A DNA stretch of 64,000 nt, taken from positions 923,001-987,000 of the forward strand of contig NZ_JAIGNJ010000001.1 in NCBI RefSeq assembly GCF_019711415.1, read 5' to 3'. Shown here in pieces: positions 57,702-64,000 of the stretch. A program made the position numbers and the translations under genes. This stretch comes from Qipengyuania vesicularis (lineage in GTDB: Bacteria > Pseudomonadota > Alphaproteobacteria > Sphingomonadales > Sphingomonadaceae). Within the stretch, counting starts at the first letter, position 1; each line of letters starts with the position of its first letter. The notes beneath the pieces are model-generated. The model saw only the letters and a list, made by a program, of their open reading frames with translations. It was not told the origin of the DNA and did not search any database.

Positions 57702-58576
57702 CACTCTTCGGCGGTATTCTCCGGGACCGGACCCGGCGGTACGCGCGCGGGGCTCATCCAGAAGGGATCGGACTTGAGGCGGTGGCTATCGCCATAAGCC
57801 CTTGCGAGCGCGGCGTAGAGTTGGGGATCGTAGGACTGAAGGTCCGGGTGGTTCAGGATTTGCCGCCCGTCAACGACCACCAGCCGGTTCGAATTGAACC
57901 AGATTTGCGTCCCTTCAGCCCAATATTCCTGAATGGTCGTGGTGGCGTATTCATTAAGCCACAGATCATTCGCCAGCGCGTGGGCATAGGCCGCTTCGAC
58001 TTGCGAATAGAGCGCCGGATCGGTCGCCTGGATCGCATCGAGCACTAGATGCGCGAGCTCGTGGACGAAGATCGTCTCGCCATAGTAGCGGCTCGAATAG
58101 AGCCCGAGCACGTCTTCCACCCCGTCGGCCATGCGCTTGCCGCCAATTGCGCGGGCGCGCTCGTCCCAGTATTCGCGGTCGGTCTTGGAGCCGATGCGGG
58201 CATCGTAGTGCTTGATCTCACAGCGCGTCAGCCGCGGATCGTCTCGCGCAGGCTTGGTCCAGTGGGCGTTCTCGGGAAGGTCGAGCAGCGCCTCGCTCTC
58301 GGCCATGATGGCGATGCGATAGTCGTTGTCGGCGAGCCAGCTCGCGAGCTCGGGCCGATGCGCAAGAATGCTGCGAGTCATATCGCGAGCGGCGACAAGC
58401 GCTTCATCGGGGACGCGGGAGGACGACAGGATCGGGATGCCGCGGGCCGAGGCGTGTTTTGAGTAGAAGCTGTTCGTCTCCAGCTCGGCTGGTGGGTCGC
58501 CGACTGTCGCGCAGGAGGCGGCCAGCAGCAGGCACGCTCCGCCGAACAGCATCCGTTGCAGCTGGCCGATCGACAT
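57698..58576 (-). CDS. Zincin-like lipoprotein (HELAH) of unknown function
   Basis: A 292-residue lipoprotein. Lipobox LAASC gives C22 as the lipidated residue. The HEXXH motif is FVHELAHLV at about residues 171-179; EYWAEGTQIWFNSNR 45 residues later supplies a likely third zinc ligand (Glu), a gluzincin-like layout. No named family is recognised. It is translationally linked to the 178-residue membrane protein (TGATG) upstream. Confidence 0.72.
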   Translation of the reverse strand: MSIGQLQRMLFGGACLLLAASCATVGDPPAELETNSFYSKHASARGIPILSSSRVPDEALVAARDMTRSILAHRPELASWLADNDYRIAIMAESEALLDLPENAHWTKPARDDPRLTRCEIKHYDARIGSKTDREYWDERARAIGGKRMADGVEDVLGLYSSRYYGETIFVHELAHLVLDAIQATDPALYSQVEAAYAHALANDLWLNEYATTTIQEYWAEGTQIWFNSNRLVVVDGRQILNHPDLQSYDPQLYAALARAYGDSHRLKSDPFWMSPARVPPGPVPENTAEEC

Positions 58577-59112
58577 CAGGGCGTCGACCTGAAGCGTTCA
58601 AGGTCTGCGGCCATCTGGGACTTTCGAAAACCTTTGCCCGATATCAGGCGCTTGAAGTCCGCGGCATTGTCGAAGTGCTGCAACTGGCGATGGTAGTAGT
58701 TGACGTATTCGAGCGCGGCCAGCAGTCCGCAGACCGTCGCAGCGATCCGGTCACCAAGCGACACGGACATCTGCGGGAAGACCCAGGATGCCAGTGCAGC
58801 TCCTAAAGCAAGGAAGCTGGTCACGCACAGAATGCCATCGAAGCGGTCGGCAATTCTTAGAGCAGCGTGCAGGGCCTCGTCATTGCCATCGAGGGCGAGC
58901 AGCTTGCCACGCCAATACAGGCCCCCAAGCACCAGCAAGGCGCACATGGGGAGGAAGGTGAGGATCGTCAGCCAGCCAATGCTCGATTCGCTGGTGTATG
59001 CGACGAAAACGGCAGTCGCAGGGACGAGAAACGCGTTCCCGATCTCCAAGCGCCAATAGTCGGAAAGGCGTTTGCGCAGTTTCTCCCGTCTGGTCGAAAT
59101 TTCCAAGCGCAA
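58576..59112 (-). CDS. Four-helix membrane protein next to the zincin lipoprotein
   Basis: A 178-residue protein with four hydrophobic helices (about 26-42, 48-66, 92-112, 120-138) and basic tails; no family recognised. Start is TTG 59112 (no ATG before residue 56) with GGGAGCG close upstream. Stop shares one base with the lipoprotein start. Could be a partner of that peptidase. Confidence 0.6.
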   Translation of the reverse strand: MRLEISTRREKLRKRLSDYWRLEIGNAFLVPATAVFVAYTSESSIGWLTILTFLPMCALLVLGGLYWRGKLLALDGNDEALHAALRIADRFDGILCVTSFLALGAALASWVFPQMSVSLGDRIAATVCGLLAALEYVNYYHRQLQHFDNAADFKRLISGKGFRKSQMAADLERFRSTP

Positions 59113-59132
59113 ACGCTCCCGATGCCTTCAGC

Positions 59133-60974
59133 CTAGTATACCCGCTTTTTCGGCTCGATATACTTCACATCGTCGGTCAGCGTGTATTCGTGGACCGGGC
59201 GGTAGTCGATCTTCACGCCGCCGCCGTTTCCGCCCCAGCCATCGAACCAGGCGATGGTGTGCTTCATCCAGTTCTTGTCGTCGCGCTCGGGGAAGTCCTC
59301 ATGCGCGTGGGCGCCGCGGCTTTCCTTGCGGTTTTCCGCCGATGCCATGGTGACATTGGCCTGCGCCATGAGGTTGTCGAGTTCCAGCGTCTCGATGAGG
59401 TCGCTGTTCCAGATGAGCGAGCGGTCGTGGACCTTGATGTCCGCCATCCGCTTGTTGACGTCCTTGAGCACTTCCACACCCTCAGCGAGCAGCTTGCTGT
59501 CGCGGAATACCGCAGCGTGCTTCTGCATGCCCTTCTGCATGTCGGCGCGAAGGGCCGCGGTCGGAATGCCACCATCCGCATGGCGGAAGGTATCGAGACG
59601 GGTCAGCGAAAGCTCGGCGCTGTCCTTGGGCAGCTCGGCCTGGCTCACTCCGGGCTTCACGATTTCCTTCAGGCGATGGCCGGTCGCGCGGCCGAACACC
59701 ACGAGGTCGATCAGCGAGTTCGAGCCAAGGCGGTTTGCGCCGTGGACCGAAACACAGGCGGCTTCGCCGACGGCGAAAAGGCCGGGGACGATCTTTTCCG
59801 GATCCTTCGGATCGCCTGCCATCACTTCGCCATGATAGTTACAGGGGATGCCGCCCATGTTGTAGTGGACCGTCGGCGTGACCGGCAGCGGCTGCTTGGT
59901 CAGGTCGACACCAGCGAAAATCTTGCCGCTTTCGGTGATGCCCGGCAGGCGCTCGCCCAGCACCTTGGGATCGATGTGGTCGAGGTGCAGGAAGATGTGG
60001 TCGCCATCCGGACCCACGCCGCGGCCTTCGCGCATTTCCAGCGCCATCGAACGCGACACGACGTCGCGCGATGCAAGGTCCTTGGCCGAAGGGGCATAGC
60101 GTTCCATGAACCGCTCGCCCTCGGAGTTGGTAAGGTAACCGCCCTCGCCGCGCGCACCCTCGGTGATGAGCACGCCCGCGCCGTAAATGCCGGTCGGGTG
60201 GAACTGGACGAATTCCATGTCCTGCAGCGGAAGGCCAGCGCGAAGCACCATGCCGCCACCGTCGCCGGTGCAGGTGTGAGCCGAAGTCGCGGTGAAGTAG
60301 CAGCGGCCATAGCCGCCGGTTGCCAGCACAACAGCCTGGCTGCGGAAGCGGTGGATGGTTCCATCGTCAAGGCACATGGCGATCACGCCGCGGCAGACCT
60401 TGCCGTCGGGTCCGTCTTCCATGATCAGGTCGAGCGCGAAATACTCGATGAAGAAGTCCGCATCATACTTCAGGCTCTGCTGGTAGAGCGCGTGGAGCAT
60501 GGCGTGGCCGGTACGGTCGGCCGCGGCGCAGGTACGCTGCACCGGCGGGCCTTCACCCATGTTCTGCATGTGGCCGCCGAAGGGGCGCTGGTAGATCGTG
60601 CCGTCGTCGTTGCGGCTGAAGGGCACACCTGCGTGCTCTAGCTCGTAAACCGCCTGCGGGGCTTCGCGAACCATGTATTCGATCGCGTCCTGGTCGCCGA
60701 GCCAGTCGGAGCCCTTCACGGTATCGTACATGTGCCACGACCAGTGGTCGGGCGTATTGTTGCCGAGGCTGGCGGCGATGCCGCCCTGTGCCGCGACGGT
60801 GTGCGAACGGGTCGGGAAGACCTTGGTAATGCAGGCCGTCTTCAGCCCTGCTTCCGCGCTGCCCATGGTGGCGCGCAGGCCCGAACCGCCGGCGCCGACG
60901 ACGACGGTGTCATAGAGGTGGTCGACGATCGGGTAGCTGCGACCGCCGATTTCGAAAGTTTCGGTGCGTGCCAT
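59133..60974 (-). CDS. sdhA: Succinate dehydrogenase flavoprotein subunit
   Basis: The 613-residue subunit with covalent FAD that oxidises succinate. The FAD loop is [14 protein letters not shown], the FAD-linking His is in [10 protein letters not shown], and the active site includes [24 protein letters not shown] shares one base with the sdhD stop (TGATG 60974). sdhB is not downstream but at 2.8 kb. Confidence 0.97.
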   Translation of the reverse strand: MARTETFEIGGRSYPIVDHLYDTVVVGAGGSGLRATMGSAEAGLKTACITKVFPTRSHTVAAQGGIAASLGNNTPDHWSWHMYDTVKGSDWLGDQDAIEYMVREAPQAVYELEHAGVPFSRNDDGTIYQRPFGGHMQNMGEGPPVQRTCAAADRTGHAMLHALYQQSLKYDADFFIEYFALDLIMEDGPDGKVCRGVIAMCLDDGTIHRFRSQAVVLATGGYGRCYFTATSAHTCTGDGGGMVLRAGLPLQDMEFVQFHPTGIYGAGVLITEGARGEGGYLTNSEGERFMERYAPSAKDLASRDVVSRSMALEMREGRGVGPDGDHIFLHLDHIDPKVLGERLPGITESGKIFAGVDLTKQPLPVTPTVHYNMGGIPCNYHGEVMAGDPKDPEKIVPGLFAVGEAACVSVHGANRLGSNSLIDLVVFGRATGHRLKEIVKPGVSQAELPKDSAELSLTRLDTFRHADGGIPTAALRADMQKGMQKHAAVFRDSKLLAEGVEVLKDVNKRMADIKVHDRSLIWNSDLIETLELDNLMAQANVTMASAENRKESRGAHAHEDFPERDDKNWMKHTIAWFDGWGGNGGGVKIDYRPVHEYTLTDDVKYIEPKKRVY

Positions 60975-61360
60975 CAGGCGGCTCCTCCAAGGGCGATGCG
61001 GGCGATCGAGACGAGGCCGAAGGCGCCGCCGCCAATGGTTGCAAGGTTGAGATGGGTGAGAACGCCGAACTTGGTGCCGGCGTCGTGGACGTAGTCCTCG
61101 ATCAACACCTGCAGGCCGAGGCGCGCGTGCCAGAATACGCTGACGATCAAGAGCGCCAGCGCAGTGGCGGGCAGCGTCTGCGAGGCCCACTTGGTCATGG
61201 TTGCGTAATCATAGGCCGGCAGCAGCGCGAGGCTGGTCACGAGGAACAGCATCAGCACCAGGTTGCCGATGGCGGTGAAGCGCTGCACCAGCCAGTGATG
61301 AGCGCCTTCATGCGCCGAGCCGAGCCCGCGCACGCGTTTGATGGGGGTGTCGTGTGCCAT
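60974..61360 (-). CDS. sdhD: Succinate dehydrogenase membrane anchor
   Basis: A 128-residue inner-membrane subunit with three helices (about 30-48, 58-76, 100-122). The heme-binding His and Asp pattern lies in [13 protein letters not shown] and the DYATM loop; it anchors SdhA/SdhB and helps form the quinone site. Lies 15 bases downstream of sdhC. Ends overlapping sdhA by one base. Confidence 0.9.
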   Translation of the reverse strand: MAHDTPIKRVRGLGSAHEGAHHWLVQRFTAIGNLVLMLFLVTSLALLPAYDYATMTKWASQTLPATALALLIVSVFWHARLGLQVLIEDYVHDAGTKFGVLTHLNLATIGGGAFGLVSIARIALGGAA

Positions 61361-61375
61361 GGTCGCTTACGTCCC

Positions 61376-61756
61376 TTAGCGAAGCAGGACGAGGGCCCAG
61401 AAGCCCGCCGTCAGAAGGATTGCGATAATGGGCGAGAGGATCGACCACGCCTTGTTAGTGTCGAGCTCGTAACCCGCGCCGATATCGAGGACGAAGTGAC
61501 GGAGGCCGCTCATCATGTGAGTGAAGAAGGCCCAGCTGAGGCCGACCAATACAATCATGCCGATGGGCGAGCCCATGGCTTCCTGGAAGGTCGCATAGCT
61601 TGCCTCGCCGCCGGCCATCGCGCCGAGCCACCAGAGCAACACGCCGAGACCGACGATCGCCAGCCCGTCGCCGGTGATGCGGTGGAGGATCGAGACCAGC
61701 ATATGCGGGCCCCATTTCCAGATTTGCAGATGCGGTGAGAGCGGGCGGTTTGCCAT
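61376..61756 (-). CDS. sdhC: Succinate dehydrogenase cytochrome b556 subunit
   Basis: A 126-residue anchor with three transmembrane helices. RPLSPHLQIWKW and SILHRITGDGLA (heme b and quinone site Ser/His/Arg) and GLRHFVLDIGAG mark SdhC. Start ATG 61756; an in-frame extension to 61984 overlaps the divergent SDR and is rejected. First gene of sdhCDA. Confidence 0.92.
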   Translation of the reverse strand: MANRPLSPHLQIWKWGPHMLVSILHRITGDGLAIVGLGVLLWWLGAMAGGEASYATFQEAMGSPIGMIVLVGLSWAFFTHMMSGLRHFVLDIGAGYELDTNKAWSILSPIIAILLTAGFWALVLLR

Positions 61757-61805
61757 GCGTTTTCGTCCGTTACGGGTAATTCGTCGCGCCTCCTTAGCGA
61801 AACGG

Positions 61806-61825
61806 GCGCGCCAAGCAAGGCGCGC
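61806..61825. repeat. Inverted repeat in the sdhC-SDR divergent promoter region
   Basis: GCGCGCC and GGCGCGC (seven bases each) flank AAGCAA. It lies in the 109 bases between sdhC and the SDR gene and could be an operator or a mere G+C palindrome; no consensus known to me fits. Confidence 0.35.
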
Positions 61826-61865
61826 GGCCTCGACATTTGACGCAAAGTTTCGAATAGCGTGATGC

Positions 61866-62576
61866 ATGACACGCATTCTCCTTACCGGCTCCTCGCGCGG
61901 GATCGGCGCGGCGGCCCGGACGGCGCTCGAAGCGCGCGGTGCCACGGTCATCGGCCAGGCCACTTCGAGCGACGCTACGGACACCGTGCCTGCGGACTTT
62001 ACCCAGCCCTATGCACCGCAAGACCTGTGGCAGGCCGCCCTCGCCCGCGCGGGCGGTAAGATCGACGTGCTGATCAACAACGCAGGGCTGTTTTCGCCCA
62101 ATCCCATCGACCGCTCGGATATCGAATGGCTCGATGGGTGGGAGGATACCATGCGAATAAACCTGACCGCCGCCGCGCAGCTCAGCCGTTTCGCAATCAA
62201 GCATTGGCGCGCACGCGGGTGCGAGGGACGCATCGTCCATGTCGCCAGCCGCGCAGGGCATCGCGGCGATTCGCCCGCCCACTGGCACTATGCCGCGAGC
62301 AAAGGCGGCATGCTGGCGATGCACAAGAGCATCGCCCGCGCCTATGCGAGCGAGAAGATCTACAGCTTCGCGATCACACCGGGCTTCACCGACACATCGA
62401 TGGCAGGCGACTATCTGGAAAGCCGTGGCGGTGACGGCTTGCTGGCAGACATTCCCCTGGGCCGTGTCGCTAAGCCCGAAGAAATTGCGAAGATCATCGA
62501 ATTCTGTGCACTCGACGCCCCGCCAAGCATGACCGGAGCGACACTCGATGCCAATGGGGCGAGCTATGTTCGCTAG
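61866..62576 (+). CDS. Short-chain dehydrogenase/reductase
   Basis: A 236-residue SDR. TGSSRGIGAAA is the cofactor loop, INNAGLFSP the NAG, HYAASKGGM the YxxxK site. Its ATG is nine bases after GATGC; divergent from sdhC. The last codons overlap the lactamase gene by 11 bases. Substrate unknown. Confidence 0.88.
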   Translation: MTRILLTGSSRGIGAAARTALEARGATVIGQATSSDATDTVPADFTQPYAPQDLWQAALARAGGKIDVLINNAGLFSPNPIDRSDIEWLDGWEDTMRINLTAAAQLSRFAIKHWRARGCEGRIVHVASRAGHRGDSPAHWHYAASKGGMLAMHKSIARAYASEKIYSFAITPGFTDTSMAGDYLESRGGDGLLADIPLGRVAKPEEIAKIIEFCALDAPPSMTGATLDANGASYVR

Positions 62577-63489
62577 GCACCTGACCGTTCCGCTCCTGAT
62601 GGCCCTAACGGCCTGCGCCTCGACATCCGCGCAGGAGGCTGCCGATGCTTCGCCTGCGATCCCTGCCGACCAGCAGGCTTTCCTCGACACGTGCGAAGAC
62701 TGGGACGGCTGGGACAAGCCCGCCCCGCCCTTCAAGATCCTCGGCAACACCTATTACGTCGGAACCTGCGGCATATCCTCAATCCTGATCACGACGGATG
62801 ACGGACACGCGGTCATCGATTCTGGTACCGAGGCAGGGGCCGATCTCGTGCTCGCCAACATCCGCTCGCTTGGATTCGATCCGGCAGATGTCAAACTGCT
62901 GCTCCTCAGCCATGAGCATTTCGATCATGCCGGAGGTATGGCGAAACTACAGGCGGCAACGGGCGCTGTAATCGTGGCTTCGGAAATCGGTGTCGAAACC
63001 ATGAGCACCGGCAAGGCGCATGCCGCAGACCCACAATTCGGCATGCACGAGGCCATGGAGCCGGTTATCGGCGAGGCTTACCCATGGTTCTGGGGTGATG
63101 CCCCCTATCTGATCGACTACTTCGGCATCTCACCCATTGAAACTCCGGGCCATACTCCGGGCGCGATGAGTTGGCGCTGGTCGGTTTGTGACGACAGCAG
63201 CGGTTCGGATTGCACGGACATAGTCTACGCAGACAGCCTCAGCGCGGTCAGTGCCGACAATTACAAGTTCTCCGACCATCCGGAATATGTTGTCGCCTAC
63301 CGCAAAGGTCTCGAGTGGCTGCGCGAAGCCGATTGCGACCTTTTGCTGACGCCGCATCCTTCGGCGAGCGATATGCTGGAACGCATGGGCGGCGAAGCTG
63401 GCCTGATGCTGAAGGGTGGTTGCGGCTGGTATCCGGACAGAATCGAACAGCGGCTCGATGCGCGCCTCGCGAAAGAGGCAGCTGAATGA
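62566..63489 (+). CDS. Subclass B3 metallo-beta-lactamase, lipoprotein
   Basis: A 307-residue zinc hydrolase. Ligands are H116, H118, D120, H121 (HEHFDHAGG), H196 (GHTPGA) and H264 (PHPS), the canonical B3 set. GTCGISSILITT and YADSLSAVSADNYKF are typical of true B3 lactamases. The signal ends LTAC, a lipobox (C17), so it may be membrane-anchored. ATG 62566 with GGGGCGAG upstream. Should hydrolyse penicillins, cephalosporins and possibly carbapenems; activity untested. Overlaps prmA start by four. Confidence 0.9.
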   Translation: MFARHLTVPLLMALTACASTSAQEAADASPAIPADQQAFLDTCEDWDGWDKPAPPFKILGNTYYVGTCGISSILITTDDGHAVIDSGTEAGADLVLANIRSLGFDPADVKLLLLSHEHFDHAGGMAKLQAATGAVIVASEIGVETMSTGKAHAADPQFGMHEAMEPVIGEAYPWFWGDAPYLIDYFGISPIETPGHTPGAMSWRWSVCDDSSGSDCTDIVYADSLSAVSADNYKFSDHPEYVVAYRKGLEWLREADCDLLLTPHPSASDMLERMGGEAGLMLKGGCGWYPDRIEQRLDARLAKEAAE

Positions 63490-64000
63490 GCGCATGGAAA
63501 CTCTCGGGAGAGGCACCGAAGAAGATCGTGCAAGCCGCCCTGCTCGCGCATGACGAGGCGTGGGATTTCCCGGAAGAACTGGTCGTTTCCGGACGCGAGA
63601 TTGCCGAGGACAAGCCCGACGACTGGATCCTCGAGGTCTGGCTCGATCGCAAGCCGACCGCTTCGGACAAGAAGGCCGTCGTTGGGCTGTTCGCGGGCGA
63701 TGCGCCCGCTCTCGCCGCCGAGAAACTTCCCGAACAGGACTGGGTGACACTCAGCCAGCAAGGAGTCGAGCCGATCCGCGCGGGCCGATTCCATGTTCGC
63801 ACGCCCGAATATCCCGCCGTCCCGTCACTCGTCGATTTCGTGATCCCTGCAAGCCAGGCATTCGGGACAGGCCAGCACGAGACCACCGCCGCCTGCCTCG
63901 CCATGCTCGACCTGATGAAGCGCGAGGGACTGGTCGTGAAGAACCACGCCGACATCGGCACGGGCACCGGCCTGCTCGCCTTTGCCGCCATGCATCTCTG
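63486..64000 (+). CDS. prmA: Ribosomal protein L11 methyltransferase, 3' end cut off
   Basis: The first 171 residues of PrmA, which trimethylates L11. ASQAFGTGQHETT is the diagnostic catalytic-domain entry and DIGTGTGLLAFAA the SAM loop; the preceding domain is the L11-binding N-terminal part. ATGA overlaps the lactamase stop. The rest lies beyond the window. Confidence 0.93.
   Translation, partial: MSAWKLSGEAPKKIVQAALLAHDEAWDFPEELVVSGREIAEDKPDDWILEVWLDRKPTASDKKAVVGLFAGDAPALAAEKLPEQDWVTLSQQGVEPIRAGRFHVRTPEYPAVPSLVDFVIPASQAFGTGQHETTAACLAMLDLMKREGLVVKNHADIGTGTGLLAFAAMHL

Overview
The window is a dense stretch (no gap over about 200 bases) of a G+C-rich alphaproteobacterial chromosome. It most resembles Sphingomonadales, probably Erythrobacteraceae (Erythrobacter/Qipengyuania-like). 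This is inferred from gene content: exosortase-A satellite genes, a fused 2-oxoacid:ferredoxin oxidoreductase pair, a photolyase-cfa pair, a PA0069-type radical SAM protein, a chromosomal B3 metallo-beta-lactamase and a very high rate of overlapping start/stop codons. I found no tRNA, rRNA, CRISPR array, insertion sequence or prophage. About 64 protein genes are annotated; the first and last are cut by the window.

Layout. 0-2.7 kb: an envelope polysaccharide fragment (LicC-type nucleotidyltransferase, Wzx-like flippase, HAD-IB phosphatase). 2.8-5.7 kb: sdhB, a small secreted protein, a hotdog thioesterase and zapE, all overlapping. 5.7-10.1 kb: four exosortase-A-associated genes (ATPase, PLP decarboxylase, AMP-dependent ligase, acyl carrier protein) with no exosortase in the window. 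10.1-17.7 kb: rlmD-like methyltransferase, nnr, ilvD, N-formylglutamate amidohydrolase, ispE, ETF-quinone oxidoreductase. 17.8-22.6 kb: a cysteine-free UDG-like protein, a lytic transglycosylase, moaB, a secreted helical protein and a radical SAM protein with a candidate LexA box. 22.6-31.6 kb: small membrane protein, DUF1330 protein, SDR, pseudouridine synthase, acyl-CoA synthetase, dnaE, glutathione peroxidase and small proteins. 31.7-36.4 kb: lolD and a lolC/E-type gene, divergent purF, an SDR and a PilZ protein.

36.5-45.3 kb is a long minus-strand run: serine hydrolase lipoprotein, cfa, photolyase, a palindromic repeat pair, a YdjM-like membrane hydrolase, a lipoprotein, then korB and korA separated by a small low-G+C membrane gene. 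45.5-52.7 kb: esterase, rppH, membrane protein, TPR protein, RsmB-family methyltransferase, guaB, a small anchored protein, bdhA and a YpfJ metallopeptidase. 52.7-59.1 kb: BlaI plus an M56 peptidase whose C-terminus is a coiled coil rather than a penicillin sensor, cyclophilin, OafA-SGNH acyltransferase, a zincin-like lipoprotein and its membrane neighbour. 59.1-64 kb: sdhADC, and divergent to it SDR, B3 metallo-beta-lactamase and prmA.

Themes: electron entry into the quinone pool (SDH in two loci 56 kb apart, ETF-QO), 2-oxoacid oxidation by ferredoxin, envelope building (EPS, Lol, Slt, Cfa, acyltransferase), light and DNA-damage defence (photolyase, Cfa, a LexA-box radical SAM gene), and envelope or antibiotic response (BlaI/M56, B3 lactamase, serine hydrolase). 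Two recurring architectural marks are GTGA start/stop overlaps within minus- and plus-strand operons and interlocked CTAG stops at convergent pairs.
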